Source: Owenia fusiformis | Lineage: Eukaryota; Annelida; Polychaeta; Sabellida; Oweniidae | Reading direction: 5' to 3' | Assembly: GCA_903813345.2 (NCBI GenBank) | Contig: CAIIXF020000003.1 | Location: forward strand, 10,370,931-10,434,930 | DNA length: 64,000 bases | Shown here: positions 12,201 through 27,200 of the stretch, piece after piece | Layout of the letters: each line of letters begins with the position of its first letter | Numbering within the stretch: position 1 is the first letter of the stretch | Notes under the pieces: model-generated | The model's input: the letters and a program-made list of their open reading frames with translations, nothing else | Told to the model about the DNA's origin: nothing | Database searches by the model: none | Program-made: the position numbers and the translations under genes

Positions 12201-15200
12201 GAAATAACTAAATGGTGAATAAACCAGGTGAATAAAGAAGGTTGAGAAGAATATATCATTTTAAAATTGCGTATCAATATTATCCATCCTGTAACACCCC
12301 AGATATTTTTCAAGGTCAAAATATCATTTTTTGCAAATTTTTATCTTGCAATTTCATGAATGTCATTATATCCTTAGATTAATTGTATAAGATGGATAGA
12401 TTACAATATTTTCCATCGAGTATACAGTATACACCCCAGATATTTTTCAATGTCAAAATTGCATTTTTTGCAAATTTTTATCTTTTGCCATTATGTCATT
12501 AAATCCTAAGATTAATTGTAGAAGAGCATAAAGGTACATTAAAGAGCATAATAATTAATTAATTGTGCCATAAATTATACCTTTGTCATTTGGTAAGATA
12601 AGAAAAACATATCATTATATTTTGGTTCATGTGCAACTAACATGAATTTCTAATTTATATTTTTTAGTATCATTGTATGGAATAACAATCTGTGATGCTT
12701 TTTCAACCAATATAACGTCCAGCTTGTAATATTAATTGTGAAATCTGTCTTAATTTGTGATTGTCACCCCCATTCCTGCAATGCTTGAGCTTGTCATGAA
12801 ACATGACAAATACAACTGTCATACATGACAAATGCATCTGTCATACATGACAAATACAACTGTCATACATGACAAATGCATCTGTCATACTGCATATGTC
12901 ATAATGCTTAAAATGTTTGTCTAATTTGCATTGTTTTTTAAATAATCTACTTGAATCGCTGATTCCATACATATCGTTATTCTCATCTGATATCGATTAA
13001 TTTTAATAATTTTTTTAATGTTTTATTTCCCACAAATCCCAGTTCCAAACAAATCATTGTATTTCTATCCTTTATTATTTAGAACTGTGGGATGCCATAT
13101 GAGCAAAATAATATTTAGAATGTGATTTTAGAATTGTTTATCAATTTGAAATTAAAATTCATTTGAAAAAATGAATTTTACATACTTTTGGTACATCTCC
13201 ATAATTCAGATATATGCCATATTAAACTCCATCCCCAAATGTTTGTGTTTGTAAACTCCTTTAATTTTAAACTCCTTTCATGTTTTTAGGCTGGTGTTAG
13301 CTAAAATAAATAATACATGTTTTTGCAGGAGTCCAACATTTATCAGGTGCTGTCTCAAAACTACCCAAAGGTCTTGTCTATTTGAACTTATCCAAGACGG
13401 GGCTAACTGTGAAAGGAGTTAAAGTACTCGGTGACGCACTCGCAAACAATAAGAATATTGGGGTGTCACTCAAGGAACTGTCACTTGCAGAAAATAGCTT
13501 CAAAGGAGAGGAGCCAAGTGTAAGTGTGTTTATGAATATTCATGAGCAAATGTTAATCATAGTATGATGGTGTTAATCATGATGATTACTGTATTCTCTG
13601 TCAAAAGTGTACTACTGTGTGCTCCCAAAATTAACATGAAACATAGTGAAGTTGAATATTTTCAAATAATGCACATTGGTGGATGCCATTCTGAGAGAGA
13701 ATACCCTAAAAAATATTGATAGCATTAAAATACAAAATACAAATGAATACAAATACTTTTGACATTATTTTATTTTTATTTAACATACACATATAACATT
13801 TTATCAGTTTTATGGCCTCTGGGGCTTGATCAGCATATATATCTTTATAGACCTTTATCAAAACTCAGGAGGCCATGCTTAAATATATCTTCTGTCAATC
13901 AGATATACAATACCCAAATGCACTTTTTACATACTTTACATAAATTAAATTACAATCATTTTTCAGACTCTATTTGGCTTCTTGGCCATGCCTAATACCA
14001 TACAGAAACTGGACCTTTCTGGCACAGATTGTGCATTAGACTTGGTAAGCTACAGATTCCTTATCTTTAGACCCCTACCATTTAATGTGTTCAACTGTAG
14101 CCTTAACCTCTTGACTACCCAGAGTGACGAGATTTCTCGTCATCTCACAAATGACCTCGGAGCCCAGAGTGACGAGATAATCTGTCACAAAATATTTGAC
14201 TAAAATTGCTCTTATTTGAACAATTTTTATTATCCAATTTACACAAAAATTGTTTTAAAATGTCTAGAAATTATCTCTGCCGTCTAATTTTACTAAATTG
14301 AACATGGTCTGTTGTATATGTATGTAGTAAAATGTCAAAAGCTGGCAAAAATGAAAAATTATCTGGTTTCAACCTATTTTAGAACCTGGGATTCAAGAGG
14401 TTAACTTCACTTATAACAAATATATAGCATTTATACATTATAAATACAATACATGATCTGTGAATAAGGGAAGTTTTGCTACAATTTTATTTAACCGTTT
14501 GATCTCTTGCTGGGTAGAACTGACTCATTCAAATGTGGCAGTGTGTCTGGATGTTTCTATTTAGAATTTTCATGTTTCTTTTTGTCCATTATTAGAATGT
14601 TTCTATTTGGATTTTACCAGCAAATTATTGCTTTATACAATTTTGCTACATAAGATTTCTAGAATTCACTTTTTTGCTGGATTTTGTCAATTTTACCCAT
14701 CATCTAGCCTCTATGCCATATTTAATTCCTTTACTTGCCCAATGACAAGAAAAGTAGTTCTATTGTTTTTAACCAAAATGACTAGAAGAACTATGACATT
14801 TATGTAAGTAAAATAAATAGTTAGACGAGTAGGGATTTGCCAAAAAGTGCTTATTTAAAGAAATAAAAGGATCAACTGACCCTGTTGGGTTTCTTGGTAT
14901 TTTTGGAAAGCTTAACATATCTACTACATATTCCAAATAATGAGAAGTTCTGAAAATGGTCCCGTTGCCATGGAAACGGACGCTGATTAAAATACCTACT
15001 ATTAACAGTATTTAATTCACCAATAACATGTTTTATTTTATAACTTTTCCATTTCTTATCCGTTTTAAATAATGTTGGTACCAAATGAAAGCATGTTGAG
15101 TTCCCTTTCGGAAAAAGTATAATTTATGTAAATTAGCTCATTTGCATATCTTTTGTGACGTCATAATTGCAATTTTTCCTAATATTTTGAGCAAATTTTA

Positions 15201-18200
15201 AAATACATGTTATATATACCCACCTTGAATTAAATAAGCGCAGTAAAAGTGTAATATCTTCAGAGAATATAAATGTAGGACAGACAGGCTTTATTTTGAT
15301 ATATAGAACATAGGTAAATCAGTCTAGATGATATAGTCTACATCCTTTTTAATTCGTACATAGCTGGCAAATATACAGCTAAACGTAGACCTATTTTATG
15401 GTATTTTCAAAATATGAGCCAGCCTTATATAAATTATCTTGACTTGAGATGGAAAACACTGATATTAGCAGGTTACCCCCAGACCCTACTGGGTCTCTAG
15501 GTATCTTTAGAAAGCTAAGCATCTCTACTTCATATTCCACATAATGCTAAAATCTGAAAATGGTCCCGTTGCCATGGAAACGGACGCTGATTAAAATACC
15601 TGTTATTAACAGTACTTAAATCACCAATAACATGTTTTATTTTATAACTTTTTCATTTCTTATCCATTTTAAATAATCTTGGTACCAAATGAAAGCATGT
15701 TGAATGCCCTTTCAGATAAAGTATAATTTATGCAAATAAGCTCATTTGCATATCTTTTGTGACGTCATAATTGCCATGTTTCCTAATATTTTGAGCAAGT
15801 TATTAAAATATAATATTATAAATATCGACTTGAAATAAATAAGCGCAGTAAACATGTAATATTTTCATAGAAGATACATATGGGACAGACAGGCTTTATT
15901 TTGATATATAGAACATAGTTCAAACAGTATAGATGATATGGCCTACATCTTTTTTAGTTAGAACATAGCTGGAAAATAAACAGCAAAATTTAGACCTATT
16001 TTATGGTATTTTACCAAATATGAGCCAGCCTTAAATAAAATATGTGGGCCTGATATGGAAAACGCTGATATTAGCAGGTAGACCCCAGACCTTGATGATA
16101 CCTTTTGACAGCTAAGCATCTAGACTACATCTTCTACATAATGAGAAGTTCTGAAAATGGTCCCGTTGCTATGGAAACAAACACTAATTAAAATACCTGC
16201 TAATAACACTATTTAAATCACAAATAACCTGCTTTGTATAACTCTTTCATTTCTTATCCGTTTTAAATAACCTTGGTACCAAATGAAAGCATATTGTAGG
16301 CCCTATCAGGTAAATTACAATTTATGCAAATTAGCTCATCTGCATATCCTTTGTGACGTCATATTTGATATTTTTATACCATTTTTTATGTCCCCACCAC
16401 ATAGTGTGGGGCCATATTGTCGGCCTAGGCGCGTCTGTCCGTCTGTTTGTCTGTCTGTCTGTCTGTCCGTCCGTCCGTCCGGGAGTTTTCTCCAAAACCG
16501 CTACAGATATCACCTTCAAATTTTTCAAGTGCTTATAGATGTTGATGAAAAAAATTTAACTCGATACCTACTTCCTGTCAGCCATTTTGAAGTCAAATGC
16601 TAAAATCCTTGTCTGCAAACTTTAAGAAAAACGGCTTCACAGTTGCTTTTAAAACTTTAAAATCTTGTTCGACTCACTTAATTCTACATCTGATTAGGTT
16701 TTGGACCTGTTAGCTCAGATATGTCATAAATCCTCCTCTATTAAACAAGTGTAGTAAACCTGTCATATCTCCATATACCGATATGATGAATGTAACACAA
16801 CACATCATCATTTTGATAAATAGAGTAGATCTCCACCAGGATAGGAAATGCAGAATGTACCCTCTTTAAATAGTTCAATTATTCATTCCTGAGTGATATA
16901 GACCAAACTATACATATATTTTGTGGTATTTTAGGAAAAGTATTAGTTTGCCTCAATCGAAGGCATATCCAAACATCTTTTTCTGGTCTCATTTTTTCCT
17001 CCCATTGACTTCCATGCTAAAAAACTTGAAATCTGACCACCTCCAAATTCGAATAGTGAACACTCATGTTCGAAAAATTAACCTGTCTAATTTGAACACT
17101 TTTCACAAAATATCACATATTTTTTACACAATTGCTCAAATATTTCCAAAACATAAATTGGGCAACTCTCTAGTACTCTACAGAGCATTTCTTATACCCC
17201 CCTGATAAAATATACAGGGGGTACTATAAGGCACCCTCAGACACTAGTAAATATATTAACTTGAAATTTTCGGGAATTAGTTTTAGTATGATGCTTGTCA
17301 TGTGTGACAAAAATCAAGAAAAAATCTTAATCCATTGCTATAGCAACAGTGACAGAACACTATTTGTGACCGTAGTGCATTATTTTTGCTGATTTTCATA
17401 ATTTTCTTCATATTCTTGATTCTTAAAGCATCTGAAGTATATACTTATCTATTATATACAGTAAAACCTGTCCGATGGAATACCTCTCTGTAGGGAAAAC
17501 CTATGAACAAGGAATGCTTTTCAAAAGAACCGAATATTTTTCCATTGACTTACATTGTTAACGGACCCTCTCTGTAGGGAAAACCTGTGAACAGGGAACA
17601 AGGAACACTATTTTGGTGCAAATTATGAAAATTCACCTGTGAACAAGGAATACGGAATATTGGTGACACTGTATATTCCATTATTTTTCAGAGGTGTGAA
17701 AGTCTTAAGCCAATATCTGATTCTAAAAACCTTGGATTAATATGATTGAGATTTAGATAAGCCAATTGTTTACAAGATGTAGCATCCCACCCATTGTTAA
17801 TTACACTGATATATTTTAAAACTAATACTAATCTGTTTGTTACTAATTATCATGACACTAATTCTTCCTTTCAACAAACATAATTACATCAGATCAGTTG
17901 TAATAATCTAGGGAATGACACAATTGTTTTATGGAGATAACAGATAAGTACATGTTTCATGTTTAGCCAAATCTATCAACAATTACAACAACTAGACATC
18001 ATCATACGCCAGCAGCAGTGGCTAAAATCAACATCGGGAGAATGCTCCTTACCCTCAGCTAAAGGCTATATGGTGGCCCCCAGAAGCGATACAGGGGTCC
18101 CCAGAATCTATACAGGGGCCCCCAGAAATTATACAGGGCCCCCAGAAGCTATATGATGGCCCCAGAAGCTATATGATAGCCCCCGGAAACTGTACGGTGG

Positions 18201-21200
18201 TCCCCAATATGGCCTCCAGAAGCTATACAGGGCCCCGTGGGTAGCCCCCAGAATCTATACAGTGGCCCCTTGTGCCCCCCTAAAGCTATACAGTGGCCCC
18301 GGAAAGCTATATGGTGGCCCCCAGAAGCTATACAGAGGGCCCCTAGTAGCCCCCAGAAGCTATATGGTGGCCCCCAGTGGCTCCAAGAAGCTTTACAGTG
18401 GCCCCAGAAGTTATACAGGGGCCCCTAGTGGCCCCAAGAAGCTATATGGTGGGTCCAAAAAAGCTATATGATGGCCCCCAGAAGCTATAGGGTGGCCCCC
18501 AGAAGCTATAGGATGGCCTCCAGTAGCCCCCAGAAGCTATAGGGTGGCCCCTAGAAGCTATAGGATGGCCTCCAGTAGCCCCCAGAAGCTATATAATAGC
18601 CCCCAGAAACTGTACAGTGGCTCCCAATAGCCCCTAGAATCTATACAGTGGCCCCTAGTGCCCCCTTAAAGGCCCCTAGAAGCTATATGATGGCCCCCAG
18701 TGGCCCCAGAAGCTATATGATAGCCCCGAGAAACTGTACGGTGGTCCCCAATGGCCCCCAGAATCTATACAGTGGCCCCTAGTGCCCCCTTAAAGCTATA
18801 CAGTGGCCCCGGAAAGCTATATGGTGGCCCCATAAGCTATACAGAGGGCCCCTAGTAGCCCCAGAAGCTATATGGTGGGCCCCAGTGGCTCCAAGAAGCT
18901 TTACAGTGGCCCCCAGAAGCTAAACAGGGGCCCCTAGTGGCCCCAAGAAGCTATATGGTGGGCCAAAGAAGCTATACGATGGCCCCCAGAGGCTATACGG
19001 TGGCCCCTAGAAGCTATACGGTGGCCCCCAGAAGCTACAGGATGGCCTCCAGTAGCCCCCAAAAGCTATATGGTAGCCCCCAGAAGCTGTACAAAGCCCC
19101 CAATGGCCCCAAGAAACTATACAGGGGCCCCCAGAAGCTATACAGTGGCCCCCAAAAGCTATATGTTGGCCCCCGAAAACTATATGGTGCCCCCCCCCCA
19201 GTGTCCCCAAGAAGCTATACATGAGCCCCCAGAAGCTATACAGGGGCCCCTAGTGGCCCAAAAAAGCTATATTGTGGCCCCAGAAGCTATACAGGGGCCC
19301 CCAGTGGCCCCCAGAAGCTATAAGAGGGTCCCCAGAAGCAAGCCCAAATTTTCACTGACAAAAAAATTCACTGTGCTGTCAATCTGAAATGTTTCATGGC
19401 CATTAAATTTCACTGTTAGAGAAAATATCCAATTGAGTTCAATGTTAAATTAAATATCCACAAGCCTTTAAAAGCTATACGATGGCCCCCAGAAGTTAAT
19501 ACAGGGCCCCCAGTAATCTGCTTGCTCAGATGAGGAAAGCCAATGCTTATAAAATGTAGACATTATGCCAAAATCTAGACTATGCCAACCCCTCTATTGT
19601 ATGATTACATTAGATTTCATTATGATGGATGTTCTAAATATTAAACTTACATATAGAATTGTAAATAATATTAATAATATTGTACTTGTACATGATAACC
19701 ACCAAAGTCGTATTGCTCAGATGAGGAAAACTAATGGTTATAATGTTAAGACATCATGCCAAAGTCTAAACTATATGCCAACCTCATTACTGTATGAATT
19801 CATTAGATTTCATTTAATATACAGGGTGTCCCGAAAGTATGGGGGCCCCCCTAGGCAGACATATTCCAGTGTCCTCATAGTAATGTTCATATATCATTTT
19901 AAAGCTTATCCAAAGTTACATTGATTTGCCAAGTACCATGGTTTAACTCCCAAATGGTAAAAAGATACAGTCATTTTAAAAGTTAGTGTTTTGTCAAAAT
20001 AAAGTTCAATTTTACACCACATTACTAGTCAATGAGTCCCCCCTTGGCCATGTTAACACCCGCAATTATTTTCAGATATGACCTTAAAAGCCCTTCAAAT
20101 AGCGGTGTGGAATTTTATAACCTTCTTAAAACCTGTTAAGGCACTTTAGAAGAGTTTCCTTAGAGTTTCTACCCTCACCGTTCTCTTTTTCCAACTCAAT
20201 ATCCATCCGACCCGATAAAGATTCCTGCTGCTTTAGATGGCCCAGGAGGACACATTGACGAGTGATTTGGTGTAAAATTGAACTTAATTTTGACCAAACA
20301 CTAAATTTTGAAATGCCTGTAATTTTTTCACATTTGAGAGTTGAACCATGATACTTGGTGAATCAATGTAACTTTGGATAAGCTTTTAAATGATATATGA
20401 CACATACTATGACGACACTGGTACATGTCTGCCTAGGGGGGGGGCCCATACTTTCGGGACACCTTGTACATATAAAATATGCAGTGTCCTATATACTAGT
20501 GTAATACTATATGCTAGTTTAAGAATCAAGAATACGAAGAAATGTTGCATGTTGCAAAATAATGAATCTCTACGGTAACAAATAGTGTTCTGTTACTGTT
20601 GCTGTTACTGATTTTTTCTTGATTTTTTCATATATGTCAAGCATCATACTAAAACTTATTCTTATAGTGCCCCCTGTATATTTTATCAGGGGGGTAGTAT
20701 AAGAAATGCTCTGTAGAGAGTTGCTCAAGGGTGCTGCTCCGACATCCGGTGGTTTAGAGGTCCCAATCCTATATTCATGTTGATAAGTTGAAATTTGAAG
20801 AAAACGATTGAATGTCAAAATACCCTATATTTCTGCCTAACTATAAGGCTTGTTTAGCCTACATTTATCTTATAAATGAATATATTACACTTTTACTGCA
20901 AATATTTAATTTTCTATAATATTTTTTGATACTTTGCTCGAAATGTGAGAAAAATTACTATTATGATGTCACAAAGGATATGTAAATGAGCTAATTTGCA
21001 TAATTAGCACTGTAACTGAAATAACGAGCTTTCATCTGATTCCAATATTACTCAAAATGGATAATAATATAGGAAAGTTATGAGACAAACATTTTCGTTC
21101 ATGATCCCGATATTGCCAATACCTAGTGTATTATTTTTATTTGTTTTTATTAGTCCGTTTCGATAGCAACGGGACCAATTACAGAATGTCTCATTATGTG

Positions 21201-24200
21201 GAAGATTGAGTAAAGATGCTTAGCTTTCTAAAGATACCAAGAGACCCAGTAGGTCTGTGGTTTACCTGTTAATATCAGCGTTTTCCATCTCAGCACCCAT
21301 AATTTATATGAGACTGTTTTATATTTTGTAAAATACCATAAATAGGTCTATTTTTGCTGTATTTTTACAGTTATGTACTAACTAAAGAGATGTAGGCTAT
21401 ATCTCCCAGACTGATTGAAATATGATCTATATATCTCAATAAAGCCTGTCTAGGCTACATTTGTGTTCAATGAAGATATTCAATTTTACTACAATTATAT
21501 AATTTAAAGGGGTTATTTATCCCATGTAATTTAATAACTTGCTAAACAATATTAGGAAAAATTGCAATTATGACGTCACAAAATATATGCAAATGAGCTA
21601 ATTTGCATAAATTATAATTTTTCTGAAAGGGCATTCGACATGGTTTCATTTGGTACCAAGATTATTTAATATGGATAAGAAATGGAGAAATTATAAAATA
21701 AAACATGTTATTGGTGATATATTTATACTATTAATGGGAGGTATTTTAATCGGCGTCCGTTTCCATGGCAACGGCGCCATTTTCAGAACTTGTCATTATG
21801 TGGAAGATATAGTAGAGGCTTAGCTTTCTAAAGATACCCAGTAGGGTCTGAGGTTTGCCTGCTAATATCAGCGTTTACCGTCTCAATCCCCCATAATTTA
21901 CATAAGGCTAGTTCATATTTTGTAAAATACAAGTTGTACCAAAAAATAGGTCTACTTTTGCTGTTATTTTTCCAGTTATGTACTAATTAAAAGGACGCAG
22001 GCTATATCGCTTAAACTGATCGAGATATGTTTTATATATCGAAATAAAGCCTGTTTCTCCTACATTTGTATTTTATGAATATATACAACTTTACTACACT
22101 TATTTAATTCAAAGGGGTATTTATAACATGTATTTTAATAACTTGCTCAAAATATTAGGAAAAATCACAATTATGACGTCACAGAAGATATGCAAATGAG
22201 CTGATTTGCATAAATTATACTTTATCTCAAAGGGCACTCAACATGCTTTCATTTGGTACCAAGATTATTTAAAACGGATAAGAAATGGAATAGTTATATA
22301 ACAAAACATGTTTTTGGTGATTCGAATACTGTTAATAGCAGGTATTTTATTCAGCGTCTGTTTCCATGGCAACGGGACCATTTTCAGAACTTCTTATTAC
22401 GTAGAAGATGTTGTGGTGATGCACAGCTTTCCAAAAATACCAAGAAACCCAACAGGGTCAGTCGATCCTTTTTTATTTTATTTTTTGCAAATCCCTACTC
22501 GTCTAAGTGTATTAACATGTGTGTAATAGGTCTACTATTCAATATAAACCAACTTGAACTTCACATATATTCTGTAGATACACTTAATTTGAGAAATGTG
22601 GCAAATTAAAAATACAACAATTTTTCAATTTCCCGGGGAATTTGTTATTGCTAAGATTTGCCAATATATTTTAAATTGAGCAAATCTGCATCAAAGTAAC
22701 GTCAAATGAAGTGTATTTACGGTATTAATAAAATGCCAAAAATCTGGCAACACATGAATATCTTAAATCTTCCAGGTATGTACCGCACTAGAGAGAGGTT
22801 GCGTTCATAATTTATCGCACCTTAATCTCGCTAGGAACCCTTTCACGCACAAGAGGACCAAAGATTTCATGATCCCCCATACATGGAAGGGACTATTTGC
22901 TTACTTGATGGCGGCAGAATACATCAATCTCTCAGGGTGTAAATTGCCCCCTGAAGCAGTCAAGTAAGTAGTTCTTCGGTAAACAAATGACTTGATATTT
23001 GGATATATACTCAAGGGGCGAGGAGGAAAATTCTCAATAAATGGTGTATAGTTGGTTTGGCAGTATTTTCAGTTAGGGGAGAGTCTTGGATGAAATTTCC
23101 ACCTAGGTGATAGCTTCACAGAGTGGTAGGAAGTTCTTTTTTTTGAAGAGTTAGCCCCCTACCCCACAAAAACACCCCACCCGGGGGAAAAATTTTGTTC
23201 ACACTAAATAACCTTAGATATTTTGATGTTTGTAAGTGACATACATAGATATTATATATATGAATAATTTGCAGTATTATTTATGCTGATTACTCCTAAA
23301 GAATTTGAATATCAGTACAAAATGTGTACCCCAGGGGGCAAATTCGTGACTCATTTTCTTACTGTTTTGATTCTAACTTTTCAATTAGACACTGTAAGAG
23401 GTTGAAAAAATTCATGTGAAGTGCCCAATAGCAGGGTTAATAACCCTGAAAGATGCAAAGCCATGGAAGAAGTAGGAGCGGAGAAAAAAATTGTTGATTT
23501 TTCGAAAAATTTGACATTTTTGACAACTGGATTTTGTGTATGACTATAGCTGACCCCTATAGTTTCTAGATCCATCCCTCTATGATGATATTTATGGTTT
23601 TATAGTGTGGAACTAAGATGTAAAACATAATTTAGATGGGTTTTAAGGAAGTTAAAGGTTTTAAACAAGTCCAAAATTTGAAAAATTGTAAATATAAGGT
23701 TTCAAATTTACGAATTCCAGGTATAGCCATGGCTGACCCCCATAGTTTCTAGATCCATCCATCTTTGATGATATTTATGCTTTCATAGTGTGAAACTGAG
23801 ATGTAAAACATAAATTAGATGGATTTTAAGGAAGTTATAGGTTTAAAACAAGTCAAAAATTTGAAAAATTGTAAATGTTAGGTTTCAAATTTACGAATTC
23901 CAGCTATAGCCATGGCTGACCCCTATAGTTTCTAGATCCATCCCTCTTTGATGATATTTATGGTTTTGTAGTATGGAACTAAAGATGTAAAACATAATTT
24001 AGATGGGTTTTAAGGAAGTTAATGATTTTAAACAAGTCCAAAATTTGAAAAATAGTAAATATAAGGTTTCAAATTTATGAATTTTAGGTATAGCCATGGA
24101 TGACCCTTATGGCTTTTTCATCAATACTTCTATGATGAAACATATACTTTTAGAGTGTTAAACTAAGATGTAAAACATACGGAAGATGAAGTTTAAGGAA

Positions 24201-27200
24201 GTTTAAGAATTTTAACAAGTGCAATATTTGAAAAATTGAGAAATATCAGGTCTCAAAGGAGCACGTAAAGTATCGCAACAGATTTCAGACAGTCATATGT
24301 TGGATTTTGTCTGTTTTCTGAGGATTTAAGCAGGTCCATATGATAGGCCATTGCATTACCTACGTGAAAAGAACTCTTAGAGATGATAAAATACTTTGGA
24401 ATTTGAGACAGCGAAGGCGAAAACAATCCACCCACATGTTTTTTGGGAAATGTCGTCCTGATTTTCAACCCCGTTCACCCCTGGTTTTTCAATTTTTGTT
24501 GCATCAATATGTTGCGTTTGAGACATAGTTAACCATTAAAAGGATAAATTTCTTTTAGATAAAGCAGAAAACAATATTTTCCTGTTATTTTCCCATAGGG
24601 AAAACTCATGTGATCCATTGCTTTCAGCTTAATTTTGGTCACCCATATTTGATATCTTTAAAATCCCTGATGGAATGTATTTTTCATTTAAAGGGGTTAA
24701 CTGTATGTAAAAACACATATATTTATACATATACACATATATATTTATGCATGTGGGTGGGTTGTTTGCACCTTCCCTGTCTCAAAAAAGAAATTATTTT
24801 ATCATCTCTATGGGTGGTTTTCCTGGAGGAAATGCATTGGCCTAACATATGCACCTCCTCAAATCCTCAGAAAATAGCCAAAATCCAACATATGATTGCT
24901 GAAATCTGTTGCGATACTTTCAGTCGTCCTTTACGATTTCAGGTATAGCCCTGGATGTCCCTCTTTTTGAATGTATGACTTAACTTAGAAATTAGATGTT
25001 GAAAATATTGTGGTCAGGTTTGATCCATGTTACATGTATTGTTAAAAGAAAAATCATTAGAGTTGAGGATTTAACCCTTGAGTTCCTAAGGGGGTGAGAG
25101 GTTAATAAATCCCCCAGTAAGTGTAACTGCTCCTAGGGATATCGTATACAGTGTAGTAATTGATTGATTAAATGGATTATAACTAATTAATTATTATTTG
25201 ATGATATTTATTATGTGATATAGCATTTTTACTTTTTCACATCAATTCGATGTAATGTTCTGCATTATCAAAATACATAAAGACATGGTTAATTAAAAGA
25301 AACATGTTTTCTCTATATTTTGTTATGCCCCTTCTGTAATTAAGCAATGATCATCTCCTAATACAATATGTTGTTATGAATTATCAAATTATAATCACTA
25401 CACTCCCAATAAAACAATTTGTCATCGGGCAACAGTAATTATTTGGGAAAATAAGGATTATAAGGATCATACCCCCCCCCGGGCCTAGAAACTTCCGTTA
25501 GTGCAATGATATAAGGAACTCTAGGGTAAAAGGGTCTTGTCACATTAAAATCTTCATGTATATCAAAAAAGTATATATGGTGATATGATCAATATGTTTC
25601 AAACAAACAGACATTGTAGAAAATGTTTACATACTGACTTTGCAGATGACATTTTCTAGCATAGTTGAAGAATTTTTTTCATTTATTGAAATGATAGTCA
25701 TAAAATTATAATATCAGTGTCATTTGATGCAAATTACTGCAGTCCCACCTGTTCTGCTGAATGTAAAACAGAGTGAATAATTTTAAAATCAGCCTCTTCA
25801 GGAGTGGAATTTAACAGGAGATTTCAGTTATCATTTTCACAGATATTTGAGTTCTCTCCAATAGTTCCACTTAAAACAATCTTGACATTTGGCACACTTT
25901 TAGAATGCTGCTTTATTGAATTTCTTTGTAATCTTTGAAAATTTGTCTTATATTACTTGGACAAAGGTATTCATATTTTTAGGTAATGGTGTTATTTCTT
26001 CTATGGATTAAAGTTCAATAGGGGAAGCATCCATTCTTCGCATTCTTTCAGAATCCTTTACTGATGGAGACAACTAGCTAGGAGTCTAATATGAAATCTA
26101 TTCTTTGGGCTCCTTTACTAGATTTGATGAAGTAGTCAAATATAGCTTTCAAAAACTCTCCAAATTTCAACATATAAGTTAATCTTCATTTTCCCTTTGT
26201 CATAGCCATTGCATCAATCACAAAAGTTTTATCAATTTGTGGTATGGTTTCATCGATCTCCATTTCAAACCCCTTTTTAAGTTCTGATTTTACAGGATAA
26301 GATAGATGATCATTGTCAAACGAACTGTTTGTATCCATATAAGATCATAGTTTACTCACACATTTCTAAGCAAGGTGTGTCCAATTCCAGCCAATTCAAT
26401 ATTCCATATAACTGCATTCCAATTTACTACTCTCATAAACCCAAGGTCAATTTTAGATTCGAGAGAAACTAATGAAACTAATGATCATAGGGAATAGCAT
26501 GCCAAGTGCTTGTATTTGAATTTATGTGGATTACTCATTTGGTAGACACCTTTATCAAATGTTAAAGTGTTGTTGATTTTCAAGTTGTACAAGCACAGTG
26601 TCATGGGTGCTTTCTTTTCCTGACATAGTATAACATTGTGGTAAAAATTATCAAAGGCACCTTAGGTACAGTATTTCTAGTTCATCATCTTGTATAAATG
26701 ATATATCAGCAGTGAAACCTGTATATCCCAACATCTGACTATTGTGAACACCTACCAATCATCCCAACACCTGACTTATCTGAAAACCAACCAATCTGAA
26801 CACTTTTCCCCAGTTCAATTTTTCCTTCCTCCCATTGACTCCTATGTTTAAAAATTGAAATCTGAACACCTCTTAATTCGAACAGTGAACACTCATATTT
26901 GAAAAATCAACCTGTTAAACTTGAACTTTTTTTTTACCAAATATCACATATTTCTTACAATTGCTCAAATATTGTCAGTTTAACACTGAATTGTTATGAT
27001 ATCAAAACTTTTGAATTGGATTTTGGAATGCTATTAAGCTTTTTGGGTGGTCAGTATAAATATTATTAATATTTATTAATATTTTTCATTGAGAATGCAT
27101 TCATATTTCTTCAAAATCCAGAATATTGCAGATGTAAAAACCTCAAAATTCAAACACTTCTAATTTGAACGCTTTTAGCTGGTCCAAATACTATATCTAG

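Larger units (their letters stand above)
10689..13328. other. CARMIL intron, 2.6 kb
   Basis: No coding signal beyond chance frames. Two local repeats (12296-12530 and 12801-12888) are listed separately; otherwise AT-rich unique-looking sequence. Confidence 0.7.
14820..22506. mobile_element. Giant inverted-repeat (fold-back) element, about 7.7 kb
   Basis: The left end (TTAGACGAGTAGGGATTTGC, from 14821) is repeated inverted at the right end (GCAAATCCCTACTCGTCTAA, to 22505). The arms continue inward: repeated modules of about 600 bp lie at 14873-16390 on the left and inverted at 20825-22470 on the right. Innermost homology pairs 17165-17420 with 20577-20720 (CAACAGTAACAG and CCCCTGTATATTTTATCAGG segments). 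The centre is a minisatellite (18060-19345) and a mariner-type MITE (19822-20466). No transposase is recognisable. The class is unknown; it may be several nested elements rather than one. Confidence 0.75.

Noticed and set aside
12801-12888. CRISPR-like array
   Set aside because: Directly adjacent 22-bp units without spacers in an animal intron; a minisatellite.
18060-19390. Proline- and tyrosine-rich proteins in several frames
   Set aside because: Open frames in several frames and on both strands follow from a stop-poor minisatellite unit; no start context or conserved domain.
14607-22609. Short frames such as 14872-15084 and 22253-22609 sharing [11 protein letters not shown]
   Set aside because: They are the same fold-back module in opposite orientations and end at different points; no protein family recognised.
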